A stretch of DNA of 64,000 nucleotides from UBA2883 sp964017965 (GTDB lineage: Bacteria; Cyanobacteriota; Vampirovibrionia; Gastranaerophilales; Gastranaerophilaceae). Where the stretch lies: the NCBI GenBank assembly GCA_964017965.1, contig CAXHNV010000002.1, positions 248,001 through 312,000 on the forward strand, read 5' to 3'. The notes beneath the pieces were generated by a model. It worked only from the letters and a program-made list of their open reading frames with translations, did not search any database and was not told the DNA's origin. How positions within the stretch are numbered: position 1 is the stretch's first letter; the number at the start of each line of letters is the position of its first letter. Of this stretch, positions 8,307 to 16,306 are shown piece by piece. A program made the position numbers and the translations under genes.

Positions 8307-9423
8307 TCCAGAATTTGAATACTTTAGTTACGAATTAGAACACGTTGATAAAAAAACGGGTGCGCGTGCGGGTACATTGCATACTCCTCACGGTGATATT
8401 AAGACGCCGATTTTTATGCCTGTAGGCACTAATTCTACGGTTAAATTAGTTACTAATCATCATTTATATGAATCAAATGCGCAAATTATTCTTGGTAATT
8501 CTTACCACCTTTATTTACGTGCGGGTGATGAGTTGATTGCTAAATTTGGCGGAATTCATAAATGGATGAACTGGGATAAACCGGTGCTTACTGATTCCGG
8601 CGGATTTCAGGTTTTTTCTCTGGCTCATTTGAGAAAGATAACAGAAGACGGTGTTGAATTTAGGGATCCAAAAGACGGTAAAAAACACTATATTAACCCT
8701 GAAGTTTCTATGAAGATTCAACAAAATATTGGTGCGGATATTATAATGGCGTTTGACCAGTGTGCACCGTTCCCTTGTGAATACAATGAAGCTAAGAAAG
8801 CTATGGAACGTACTCACAGGTGGTTAGAACGTTGTATTAAAGCTAAGACTAATCCTAAACAAGCTTTGTTCCCTATATGTCAGGGTGCGTTTTATGATGA
8901 TTTAAGACGTGAGAGCGCGGCATTTGTCTCTCAATTTGATGCTGTGGGTTATGCAATCGGCGGTTTGAGTGTGGGTGAAGATAAAGAAACAATGAACCAT
9001 TTTGTTAACTTTACAGCGCCATTGTTACCGGAAAATAAACCAAGATACTTAATGGGGGTTGGTACTCCTGAGGACTTGTTAGACGGTATAAAGGGTGGTG
9101 TAGATATGTTCGACTGTGTTCTTCCGACCCGTAATGCACGTCACGGCTCATTCTTTACATGGAACGGTAAGAAACAGATTAAGAATTCTATGTATCAGGA
9201 AGATTCGACTCCATTGGATGAAAACTGTGATTGTTATGCTTGCAGAAACCATTCAAAAGCTTATATCAGACACTTGTTTAAGTGCAATGAAGGTACAGCC
9301 CAAGCATTGATGTCTATTCATAACATTACTTTTTTGGTAAAATTTTCACAAATGGTAAGAGAAGCTATCCTCGAAGACAAATTCGAAGAGTTTTATCAAG
9401 AACATTATAACAATTTTATCTAA
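8293..9423 (+). CDS. tgt: tRNA-guanine transglycosylase (queuosine insertion)
   Basis: Exchanges guanine-34 of Asp, Asn, His and Tyr tRNAs for a queuine precursor. The protein is 376 aa with the base-binding DSGGFQVFSL (general acid/base D101), AIGGLSVGE, nucleophile D274 in DMFDCVLPTRNARHG, and the zinc site C312-C314-C317-H343. It starts inside ndk; ATG 8293 is chosen, though an in-frame TTG at 8284 with an AGAAGAG motif is possible. It converges on the next gene, and the two stop codons overlap by 4 nt with no terminator between them. Confidence 0.97.
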   Translation: MSYSNPEFEYFSYELEHVDKKTGARAGTLHTPHGDIKTPIFMPVGTNSTVKLVTNHHLYESNAQIILGNSYHLYLRAGDELIAKFGGIHKWMNWDKPVLTDSGGFQVFSLAHLRKITEDGVEFRDPKDGKKHYINPEVSMKIQQNIGADIIMAFDQCAPFPCEYNEAKKAMERTHRWLERCIKAKTNPKQALFPICQGAFYDDLRRESAAFVSQFDAVGYAIGGLSVGEDKETMNHFVNFTAPLLPENKPRYLMGVGTPEDLLDGIKGGVDMFDCVLPTRNARHGSFFTWNGKKQIKNSMYQEDSTPLDENCDCYACRNHSKAYIRHLFKCNEGTAQALMSIHNITFLVKFSQMVREAILEDKFEEFYQEHYNNFI

Positions 9424-9749
9424 ATCCCCAATTGATATCTGTTTAATTCGGCAATTTGCATAGCACCTGTTTGTTGAACAGGGTTTTGGTATGTGTTAGT
9501 CGATTCTGTTTTACCAACAGAGTTTAAAGCGTCTTTAAATGCAAATCCTGAACCTTCTAAATTACTAAGGTTTTGAATATTACCTGCAGATAGAGTGTTT
9601 TGACGTTTTACAATCTCAGCTCTTTGCAAAGTTTGTCTGTCAACACTCAAGTTGCCTGTAGGATTGATACCCAGTGATTGAAGTCTTCTCATAACTTCAA
9701 GCTCCTGATATCCAATATTATATTGATTTGCATTAATAGCGGAAACCAT
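9420..9749 (-). CDS. Hypothetical protein (109 aa), glutamine/asparagine rich
   Basis: No family recognised. The protein begins MVSAINANQYNIGYQELEVMRRL and is polar, rich in N, Q and S, with no signal peptide or membrane helix. ATG 9749 is preferred over an in-frame start at 9809 because AAGG lies 5 nt upstream and the extra N-terminal residues look non-coding. A TATAAT at 9803-9798 is a plausible -10. This promoter does not match the nnCAATT-N15-ACTTTATATA class of its divergent neighbour at 9951. Its composition resembles the other small orphan proteins in the window. Confidence 0.65.
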   Translation of the reverse strand: MVSAINANQYNIGYQELEVMRRLQSLGINPTGNLSVDRQTLQRAEIVKRQNTLSAGNIQNLSNLEGSGFAFKDALNSVGKTESTNTYQNPVQQTGAMQIAELNRYQLGI

Positions 9750-9883
9750 AATAACCTTCAACTTAATTGTGATAGTAGTACATAACTCTCTCTTAATATT
9801 ATATACCACATTTTGATATTTTCATAACTATTTTTTACCCCCGTCCACTATTCTTAACAAAACTTAACAATTGTAAATATTAA

Positions 9884-9919
9884 GGCAATTATTGAAGAAA
9901 GGGAAACTTTATATAAGTA
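9884..9919 (+). promoter_or_regulatory. Shared orphan-gene promoter, copy a
   Basis: GGCAATT (9884-9890), exactly 15 bp, then ACTTTATATA (9906-9915) and GTA at 9917-9919, ahead of the orphan gene at 9951. Five further copies with identical 15-bp spacing precede 14447, 19708, 47304, 59832 and 61731. The leader that follows carries two AAGGTTAG-like repeats, the second of which places AGGTT near the ATG. Confidence 0.6.
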
Positions 9920-9950
9920 AGGTTAGTTTATTTATAAGGTTAGGTTTATT

Positions 9951-10301
9951 ATGACAACAAATATTTCTGCTACAAATTTTACGAATCCATATACAATGAC
10001 AATGGCGAATGATTATTTTGGTTCTCAGGTCTTTGGTGCAAATCCTTTCGGGGCACAACCACAATATAGCTTTGAGGGTGCTCCAAATGATGTTGCATCT
10101 GCATTAGTTCAACAATATGCTTATTCAACCGGGGGAACTGCTCCTACAATGCAGGATTACGCTATGGCAACACAGATTGCGGATATGTATTCTAATCCAA
10201 ATATGGCAATGATTTCACCTTATACATCATTTACTCAATCAGATATCTTTGCACAACAGGCAATGCCTTTTATGTTTAATAACGGACAGGCATTCGCTTA
10301 A
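9951..10301 (+). CDS. Hypothetical protein (116 aa), low complexity
   Basis: No family recognised. The protein starts MTTNISATNFTNPYTMTMAN and is rich in N, A, Q, F and Y with repeated NPF/NPY-like steps (FGANPFGAQPQY, YSNPNMAMISPY). It has almost no charged residues and no signal peptide, membrane helix or cysteine. It is monocistronic, with its own promoter of the shared class and its own terminator. The composition suggests a surface, exported or self-assembling protein, but this is only inference. It is probably restricted to close relatives. Confidence 0.65.
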   Translation: MTTNISATNFTNPYTMTMANDYFGSQVFGANPFGAQPQYSFEGAPNDVASALVQQYAYSTGGTAPTMQDYAMATQIADMYSNPNMAMISPYTSFTQSDIFAQQAMPFMFNNGQAFA

Positions 10302-10324
10302 CCTCTTAAATAAACTAAACTAAA

Positions 10325-10359
10325 AAAGAAAAGGTGTATTTTGTAATACATCTTTTTTT
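10325..10359 (+). terminator. Rho-independent terminator after the 9951 gene
   Basis: GGTGTATT (10333-10340), loop TTGT, AATACATC (10345-10352) with one G-U pair, followed by seven T (10353-10359). It closes the single-gene unit before the activase gene. Confidence 0.8.
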
Positions 10360-10400
10360 GTTTGTGTTACAATAAAATAAATAGATTAAGGGGAGTAATG

Positions 10401-11414
10401 ATGAGTATAGTATCATATTTAGGGATAGATGTTGGGTCAGTTACAACGAAATTGGCTCTTGTTGATGAAAAAGGTCAATATATTGATTCATATATGTTAA
10501 AAACTGCAGGTAAACCTGTTTTGGCGGTTCAGACCGGTTTGAATAAGATTCTTGAACAGGCAAATGCTGCAAACAGAGAATATGATATACAAGGGGTTGG
10601 TACTACAGGTAGCGGAAGAAACCTTGCGGGTGCTCTTGTCGGTGCTGATATTGTGAAAAACGAAATTACAGCGCACGCTGTTGCGGCTGCTACTTATATC
10701 CCTAATGTTCAGACTATTCTTGAAATTGGTGGTCAGGATAGTAAAATCATTATTTTAAGAGACGGTATTGTAACAGATTTTGCTATGAATACTGTATGTG
10801 CTGCAGGAACAGGCAGTTTCTTAGATCATCAGGCTCAAAGATTGAATGTTCCTATTGAGATATTTGGTGAAACTGCATTAAAATCTGAAAACCCTGCCAG
10901 AATTGCTGGTCGTTGCGGTGTTTTTGCAGAGAGTGACTTGATTCACAAACAACAGTTGGGCTATCCTGTAGAGGACTTGTTATATGGTTTGTGTCAGGCA
11001 CTTGTAAGAAACTATTTGAGCAATCTTGCACTTGGTAAAGAGATTTTGCCTACGGTATCATTCCAGGGTGGTGTTGCTACTAATACAGGTATGGTTAAAG
11101 CGTTTGAAGAAGCTCTTGAAACAGAGATTGTTGTACCGCAAAATCATCAGACAATGGGTGCTATTGGGGCAGCGTTATTAGCTATGGAAAATCACCAGTA
11201 TACTAACGTTAAATCTACGTTTAAAGGTTGGAACGTCGGTAATATGCAGTTCCAATCTATAACTTGTCAATGTACCGGTTGTTCAAACAACTGTGAAGTT
11301 ATTACTATTGTTGAGGGCGAAACTCAACATCAACATGTTGAAAATATCAAAGATATTCAAGGTAATATCATTGCACGTTGGGGCGGAACTTGCGGCAGAT
11401 GGGATATTGCATAG
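10401..11414 (+). CDS. BadF/BadG/HgdC-family acyl-CoA dehydratase activase
   Basis: ATP-driven one-electron activator for 2-hydroxyacyl-CoA dehydratases or benzoyl-CoA-type reductases. The ASKHA nucleotide-binding fold starts GIDVGSVTTK and continues with GTTGSGR and EIGGQDSK. The cysteines that bridge a [4Fe-4S] cluster in the homodimer are in VCAAGTGSFLD and GRCGVFAESD. At 337 aa it is about 70 longer than HgdC-type proteins because of a C-terminal segment with C-x-C-x2-C-x3-C and GGTCGRW. ATG 10401 is chosen over the ATG one codon earlier because GGGGAG is better spaced. No dehydratase subunit is encoded in this window, so the partner is unknown. Confidence 0.85.
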   Translation: MSIVSYLGIDVGSVTTKLALVDEKGQYIDSYMLKTAGKPVLAVQTGLNKILEQANAANREYDIQGVGTTGSGRNLAGALVGADIVKNEITAHAVAAATYIPNVQTILEIGGQDSKIIILRDGIVTDFAMNTVCAAGTGSFLDHQAQRLNVPIEIFGETALKSENPARIAGRCGVFAESDLIHKQQLGYPVEDLLYGLCQALVRNYLSNLALGKEILPTVSFQGGVATNTGMVKAFEEALETEIVVPQNHQTMGAIGAALLAMENHQYTNVKSTFKGWNVGNMQFQSITCQCTGCSNNCEVITIVEGETQHQHVENIKDIQGNIIARWGGTCGRWDIA

Positions 11415-11441
11415 AAAATATTATGAGATTTGTTAAGCATT

Positions 11442-11469
11442 TTGAGAAATTGGCTGTTTGTTATATAAT
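11442..11469 (+). promoter_or_regulatory. Promoter with TSS predicted at the start codon of the 11477 gene
   Basis: TTGAGA (11442-11447), 16 bp, TATAAT (11464-11469). The ATG at 11477 lies 7 nt after the -10 box, so the predicted mRNA has no leader. Only a weak AGG lies between. Confidence 0.55.
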
Positions 11470-11476
11470 AGGCAGT

Positions 11477-12889
11477 ATGAAGAGCTTTTTTAAGTCGTTT
11501 GTTATGTGTGCGTTTTTATTACTCTTTGCGGTGCCTGCATTTGCAAGTGAGTTGACTGACGATTTACTTGATATTGCAAGAAACTATTATAATCAGGGTA
11601 ATAAAGCTAAAACATTAGAGTATGTAAATCAGATTCTTGCGATTGAAGATAATAATATGGGTGCAATAGAACTGAAAGTTAAGCTTAATCCGCCTAAAAT
11701 CAGTAAACCGTTCCCTGATATTTTTAAACCGCTTGTGTTTGATGTGCCTTATGTGAAAACCTCTAATCAAGCAGTTGATATGGCTTATGAACAAGGTATT
11801 TCGGCTTATAAAGCAAAAGATTATCAAAGAGCGGAAGATTGTTTTAATCAGGCAATAAATAATGGCGGGGAGTCGAATTTTAGACTTTATAATACTTTAG
11901 GGCTTGTATGCTGGGCTCAAAGAAAGTTTGAAGAAGCTAAAACAGCATTTTTAAAGTCTAATGAGTTAAACAAAATGTTTACTTTGCCGCTTGATAATCT
12001 TTCTCAAATTTATAAACAGACCGGTGCTCTTCAGGATTGTAAATCTGTTTTGGAAAAAGCGTTATCTCAGAATACAAAAGATTTTTGCGCATATCTTTTG
12101 TTAGGTGATTATTATAGATTTATCAATGATAACGATAATGCTTTGAAAAACTATAGAGAAGTTATCCGTTTGAATCCAAAATATAATAATGCTTATTTGA
12201 AAATTGCCGCTGTCAGAACAGAAACTTTTGATTTTGCCGGCTCTAACGCTACTTTGAACTATTATCTCAAACAAAACCCTATGGATGACTATGCTTATCT
12301 TTTAATGGCAAAAAATTATCAGTATATGAATGAATTTGACAAGGCTAAGGAAGCTGTTTATAAAGCTATAATGACAACAAATTCTTATGAATACAGAGCA
12401 GAACTGGGTAAAATTTTCTATTATTCAGGTGATATGCAGAGTGCTCTTGATATGTTTTTGCAGTCTGTGAATAAAAATGTAAGTGCAGAGGTTTATAACT
12501 ATATCGGTATGTGCTATTACAACCTGCACCAGTTTAATAAAGCTATAACTTATTTGAACAAAGCTTTATCAATGCCCGATTACAGAATGATTTACCATTA
12601 CAATCTTGCAAAAGTGTATGAGGCTTTGAAAGATGATATTAGTTATGAACGCTGTATGAACGCTATCAGAGATTATTCGTTGGAATCTTTTCAGGATTAT
12701 ATAGATAAAGCTAATATTTTGTTTGATTCTGATAGCAAGAATGCTGCGATTAATGTTTTGAATGAGGGAATTGTTAAATATCCCCTGGCTAAAGAATTGT
12801 ATTTAGAGAAATTAAAGATATATGATTTAATTGAGGATTCTGCGGCAGTTGAAGCCACTAAGAATGAGATTGAAAGGGTCTTTAAATAA
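11477..12889 (+). CDS. Secreted tetratricopeptide-repeat protein
   Basis: 470 aa. A Sec signal peptide (MKSFFKSFVMCAFLLLFAVPAFA) is followed by many TPR-like helical repeats, for example AYEQGISAYKAKDYQRAEDCF and ALKNYREVIRLNPKYNNAY. These act as protein-protein scaffolds, here on the periplasmic side or in the envelope. ATG 11477 is chosen over the longer frame from 11378 because it begins the signal peptide. The stop overlaps the start of the next gene (TAATG), a secreted metallophosphoesterase, suggesting they work in the same compartment. The substrate is unknown. Confidence 0.82.
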   Translation: MKSFFKSFVMCAFLLLFAVPAFASELTDDLLDIARNYYNQGNKAKTLEYVNQILAIEDNNMGAIELKVKLNPPKISKPFPDIFKPLVFDVPYVKTSNQAVDMAYEQGISAYKAKDYQRAEDCFNQAINNGGESNFRLYNTLGLVCWAQRKFEEAKTAFLKSNELNKMFTLPLDNLSQIYKQTGALQDCKSVLEKALSQNTKDFCAYLLLGDYYRFINDNDNALKNYREVIRLNPKYNNAYLKIAAVRTETFDFAGSNATLNYYLKQNPMDDYAYLLMAKNYQYMNEFDKAKEAVYKAIMTTNSYEYRAELGKIFYYSGDMQSALDMFLQSVNKNVSAEVYNYIGMCYYNLHQFNKAITYLNKALSMPDYRMIYHYNLAKVYEALKDDISYERCMNAIRDYSLESFQDYIDKANILFDSDSKNAAINVLNEGIVKYPLAKELYLEKLKIYDLIEDSAAVEATKNEIERVFK

Positions 12890-13845
12890 TGAAAAATGTT
12901 TTGTTTAGATTAAAAAACGCACTATTATTAGTCGTTATTACTTTTGTATGTTTTTACTCTGTGCAAGGATGTTGTGCAAAAACTAGTGCTTTAAGATTTG
13001 CTCAGATTAGTGATGCACATTATACGACATTTCAGGACGATACAAGCTATAAGGTTTTAAAATCTTCACCGTGTTTGTTAGACGATGCGATTGCCCAGGT
13101 TAATCAAATCCCAAATATCGATTTTACTATATTTACAGGGGATTTGATAAATGAACCATTAGAAAAAGAGTTGTTGAGTTTTATTTCTCACGCTAATTTG
13201 TTATGTTCTGCGTGGTATCCTGTATTTGGTAACCACGATATAACTACTTCCGGAACATTGAACAAACAAAGATATCTTGATATCGTTTGCGGACATAACA
13301 GAACATTTTGTTATAAGACACCGTATTATTCTTTTGTTCCTAAAAAAGGGTATAAAGCCATTGTTTTAGACACTATAATCGATGAAAAACGTAGTAGTAA
13401 CGGCAGAATATCTGATGAACAGCTTCAATGGTTAAAGGATGAATTATCGGCTTCTAAGGGGGATGTTGTTATAATATTCACTCACGTTCCTGTTGTTGAG
13501 CCATTCCCTAGCGAAAACCACAGGTTGCTGAATAGTTATGAGCTTAAGTTGCTTTTGAAAAAGTTCGAAAATCCGATTATTGTATGTTCAGGACATTATC
13601 ACGCAACAAAAGTTGAACAGGAAGACAACGTTTTGTTCATTGAATCACCGTCTTTGGTTACATATCCTTGTGCATTTCGGGTAGTTAATATATTACCGCA
13701 GAAAAAGAAGGTGCTTGTAGATGTATACATTAAAGAAACACGGTTAAAAGAGATACAGGATAAAGCTAAAGCACAATGTATAGCTGCCCCGATATTATGC
13801 GGGCAGGAAGAAGACAGAACGTGGTCTTACGAAATTGAAAGATAA
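12889..13845 (+). CDS. Exported calcineurin-like metallophosphoesterase
   Basis: 318 aa. The N terminus is a signal sequence ending in YSVQGC, which partly matches a lipobox, so it may be a lipoprotein. The binuclear-metal motifs are all present in order: QISDAH (D-x-H), TGDLINE (GD), GNHD, THVP and SGHYHATK (GHxH). It should hydrolyse phosphoester bonds outside the cytoplasm; substrate not determinable. It is translationally coupled to the TPR protein upstream and followed by a strong terminator. Confidence 0.88.
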   Translation: MKNVLFRLKNALLLVVITFVCFYSVQGCCAKTSALRFAQISDAHYTTFQDDTSYKVLKSSPCLLDDAIAQVNQIPNIDFTIFTGDLINEPLEKELLSFISHANLLCSAWYPVFGNHDITTSGTLNKQRYLDIVCGHNRTFCYKTPYYSFVPKKGYKAIVLDTIIDEKRSSNGRISDEQLQWLKDELSASKGDVVIIFTHVPVVEPFPSENHRLLNSYELKLLLKKFENPIIVCSGHYHATKVEQEDNVLFIESPSLVTYPCAFRVVNILPQKKKVLVDVYIKETRLKEIQDKAKAQCIAAPILCGQEEDRTWSYEIER

Positions 13846-13846
13846 A

Positions 13847-13885
13847 TTAAAAAAGAGAACTCGATTGAGTTCTCTTTTTAATTTT
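13847..13885. terminator. Bidirectional terminator between convergent genes
   Basis: GAGAACTC (13855-13862), loop GATT, GAGTTCTC (13867-13874), flanked by A and T runs that extend the pairing on both sides. It serves the metallophosphoesterase on plus and the EF-hand gene on minus. Confidence 0.9.
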
Positions 13886-13908
13886 GGGGTTGGGGTGGGG
13901 GAGGGGGG
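13886..13908 (+). other. Strong G-quadruplex motif
   Basis: Four G runs on the plus strand: 13886-13889 (4), 13892-13895 (4), 13897-13901 (5) and 13903-13908 (6), separated by TT, T and A. Short loops and long runs make this a canonical intramolecular G-quadruplex candidate. It lies between a bidirectional terminator and the 3' end of the EF-hand gene; the EF-hand transcript would carry the complementary C runs. Confidence 0.75.
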
Positions 13909-13925
13909 TATTTATAATATAAAAC

Positions 13926-14447
13926 TTAATTTCCAAAGATACTGTTGTATGTTTGTTTTAGGTAGTCAGCAACCATAGCGCCCGGAGCATCTTTATCTTC
14001 TGACTTGTCTTGAAGAGACAATGCTGTCATTGCGTATTCTTCATAAGTGATTTTGCCGTCAGCTTTTTGAAGGCTATCCATACCCATAAAGTATGAAAAT
14101 ACTTCTTTTTGTGATAATTTATCGCCGTATTCGCCGTCTTTGACTACGTTTAATCTATCAAATGCTAGTTTTAAAGTTTCTTCATCAGGTTCTTCTGCAT
14201 TATGTGCTTTTGCTAGAGCAACTTCTTTTGCTTTGAATTCATCAAAGCTGATAGCATCGTCACCGTCTGCATCGTATTCTGCTATATAAGATTTTGTTAG
14301 TTCAACATAGTCACCAACAAAGCCTTCTGAATCAGTTGGTTTTGTAGTAATTATTAAATCAGGTGTTTTTTCGCCCATTTTAGAAGCTAACACAGTCCAG
14401 TTATTATATGCTTGACCAACGCTAACTTTTGATATATTTCCTGACAT
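13926..14447 (-). CDS. EF-hand calcium-binding protein (173 aa)
   Basis: A canonical EF-hand loop is present at D59-E70 (DADGDDAISFDE) with ligands at positions 1, 3, 5 and 12. Degenerate loops follow around residues 105-115 (KDGEYGDKLSQKE) and near KADGKITYEE. The rest is helical and acidic. There is no signal peptide or membrane helix. The start ATG has AAGGATT ahead. The gene stands alone, with a terminator after it and a promoter of the shared orphan class before it. Likely a calcium sensor or buffer; partner unknown. Confidence 0.82.
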   Translation of the reverse strand: MSGNISKVSVGQAYNNWTVLASKMGEKTPDLIITTKPTDSEGFVGDYVELTKSYIAEYDADGDDAISFDEFKAKEVALAKAHNAEEPDEETLKLAFDRLNVVKDGEYGDKLSQKEVFSYFMGMDSLQKADGKITYEEYAMTALSLQDKSEDKDAPGAMVADYLKQTYNSIFGN

Positions 14448-14471
14448 AAATAATCCTTAAACTTAATTCCT

Positions 14472-14509
14472 TACTCCTATATAAAGTATTTGTTTAAGAA
14501 TTAATTGAT
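14472..14509 (-). promoter_or_regulatory. Shared orphan-gene promoter, copy d
   Basis: On minus: ATCAATT (14509-14503), exactly 15 bp, ACTTTATATA (14487-14478), GTA at 14474-14472, ahead of the EF-hand gene starting at 14447. Same spacing and core as the copy upstream of 9951. Confidence 0.6.
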
Positions 14510-14513
14510 TAAT

Positions 14514-15788
14514 TTATTTAGAAAAATTGTTTAAAAAGTCTGCAAGCTCTTTCATAGAGTATTGTTCAGAGATTGTTAAGAATTGTTTCGAAGTCTTTTC
14601 TCTGACATAATCGAGGGTATTTCCGTCTAAAAATGTTTCTGAAAACGGTTTTAGCATAACAGATGATATTATGATATAATCGGTTTCAACATCTTTTACG
14701 GTATTGATTAGGTCATCGGATGTAATAAGTCCCGCGACGGTAATGTTTTCGCCCCAGTAGTTAGATTTTACAGGTTTTAATAAACAGTTGAGGTTCTCTA
14801 TTTTGTTGAGTTCTGCTGTTATTATTTCCATAGCGGGAATTGCAGCATAAGATGTTGCAAGAGTAATTGTTAAGGGCATTTTTAGCTTTTTCGGAAGCGA
14901 TAGTGTTTTAAAGTCTTCTAAAAGTGCTCTTAGAGACCCGACTCCGTCATCAAGTTGTGAGAAGTTGCCGTAGTATTCTTTTTCAGGGATTTGTTCATCT
15001 GCTAAAAGAAATATCTCGTCTGAACAGCAGGCTTTGGGGTATTTATTTGAGATTTTAATCGTTTCTTTTGCAACGGTTTTATCAACACGTATGAGTGCAG
15101 AATCTTTTCTATAGATTGTTATTCCGACAGGCACGATTGCTATTGATAAAAGGCTGTCCCCGAGAGAAGATAAGTCTTTTAAAGTCCTTTCTAATTCGGC
15201 TCCGTCGTTATATCCCGGGCAAAGAACTATTTGTGCGTGGAACGGAATTTCGTTTTTCTTAAACCATTTCAGGTTATCCATTATCTTTGCTGCGTTTGGG
15301 TTTTTGAGCATTTTAACCCTAAGTTCAGGATTGGTTGTATGAACCGATACGTAAAACGGACCGAGGTGCATTCTGCGGATACGGTCTTTGTCTGCTTCCG
15401 TAAAGTTTGAAAGCGTAATGTAAGTGCCTTGAAGATATGATAACCTGTAATCGTCGTCTTTTATGTAGAGTGTATCTCTCAATCCTTTTGGCTGTTGGTC
15501 AACAAAGCAAAATATACAGTGGTTAAGACACGGTTTTATTTTATCAAACACTGCGCTTTCAAAGATTGTGCCTAAGTCTTCGTCAAAATCTTTTTCTAGC
15601 TCTATTTCTTCAATTTCGCCGTTTTTCTTTTGTATTTCAATAGTCAGTTCTTCTGTTTTGCAGTAGAAATTATAGTCAATTAAGTCTGTAAGTGTAACAC
15701 CGTCAATAGAAAGTAGAATATCACCTGATTCTATTTCAAGTTCTTCGGCTATTGAATCTTTTTCTACAGAGCTAACTATTGCGGGCAT
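14514..15788 (-). CDS. PDZ / radical-SAM-like / DUF512 protein
   Basis: 424 aa in three parts. An N-terminal PDZ-like segment (1-70, ESGDILLSIDGVTL) precedes a radical-SAM-like core with the CX3CX2C cluster KPCLNHCIFCFVDQ at about 86-96, and the C-terminal DUF512 domain includes LCPGYND and ITLATSYAA. Homologues are universal in cyanobacteria and occur in clostridia and other anaerobes; their reaction is not established. The start overlaps the 3' end of the PadR-type regulator by 17 nt, with GAGG 9 nt before the ATG, so the two are co-translated. Confidence 0.85.
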   Translation of the reverse strand: MPAIVSSVEKDSIAEELEIESGDILLSIDGVTLTDLIDYNFYCKTEELTIEIQKKNGEIEEIELEKDFDEDLGTIFESAVFDKIKPCLNHCIFCFVDQQPKGLRDTLYIKDDDYRLSYLQGTYITLSNFTEADKDRIRRMHLGPFYVSVHTTNPELRVKMLKNPNAAKIMDNLKWFKKNEIPFHAQIVLCPGYNDGAELERTLKDLSSLGDSLLSIAIVPVGITIYRKDSALIRVDKTVAKETIKISNKYPKACCSDEIFLLADEQIPEKEYYGNFSQLDDGVGSLRALLEDFKTLSLPKKLKMPLTITLATSYAAIPAMEIITAELNKIENLNCLLKPVKSNYWGENITVAGLITSDDLINTVKDVETDYIIISSVMLKPFSETFLDGNTLDYVREKTSKQFLTISEQYSMKELADFLNNFSK

Positions 15789-16287
15789 TTGCTAAGTCCT
15801 CTGTTAAGGTTATTAAATTATTGTATTCACAGACAATGTTGTTGAGAACAAGCCTGTGATAAACGTTATTACTCCAGTTTTCGCTTAAAGCTGCTTCTGC
15901 TTCCGCTTTTAATTTAGACAGATTTTTTCTTAAGTTGGTTAAAAGATTGTCTATTTCTTGTTCGTCAAGTATATCGCAGCAAGCGAGTTTGATTTTGGTC
16001 ATCGATAAAAACTGGGACGGATTAGTTGAAGCATTTTTTAAGAGTTTTGTCTTTAAAAACTGTTTACCTTCTTCTGTTATTGAGTAGTAGAAAGAAGGCT
16101 TTCCGCCGTCTGTATAAAATTTACTTGCAAATATATATTTGTTCTTTTCAAGTTTTTTAAGTGCCGGTTGTAATGTTCCAAAACTTGGTTTTGTTATAGA
16201 ACCATAATTTTTGTTTATGAATTTTGAAATCCCGTACATTGTTGTTTGGGATTTATTGATTGTGTATAAAATTAAAATCTCATTCAT
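15772..16287 (-). CDS. PadR-family transcriptional regulator
   Basis: 171 aa. The N-terminal winged helix (1-85) has the PadR pattern ILYTINKSQTTMYGISKFI, SFGTLQPALKKLEKNKYI and SFYYSITEEGKQFL; a helical dimerisation tail follows. Ligand unknown. The gene overlaps the radical-SAM/DUF512 gene, which makes that operon a likely target by autoregulation. No Shine-Dalgarno precedes the ATG; instead an extended -10 (TGCTATGAT) ends exactly 6 nt upstream, which predicts a leaderless mRNA. Confidence 0.85.
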   Translation of the reverse strand: MNEILILYTINKSQTTMYGISKFINKNYGSITKPSFGTLQPALKKLEKNKYIFASKFYTDGGKPSFYYSITEEGKQFLKTKLLKNASTNPSQFLSMTKIKLACCDILDEQEIDNLLTNLRKNLSKLKAEAEAALSENWSNNVYHRLVLNNIVCEYNNLITLTEDLANARNS

Positions 16288-16293
16288 AACTTA

Positions 16294-16302
16294 ATCATAG
16301 CA
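16294..16302 (-). promoter_or_regulatory. Extended -10 box 6 nt before the padR-type start
   Basis: On minus: TGC plus TATGAT, then TAAGTT and ATG. Placing transcription start on the ATG gives a leaderless mRNA. Confidence 0.5.
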
Positions 16303-16306
16303 TAAA

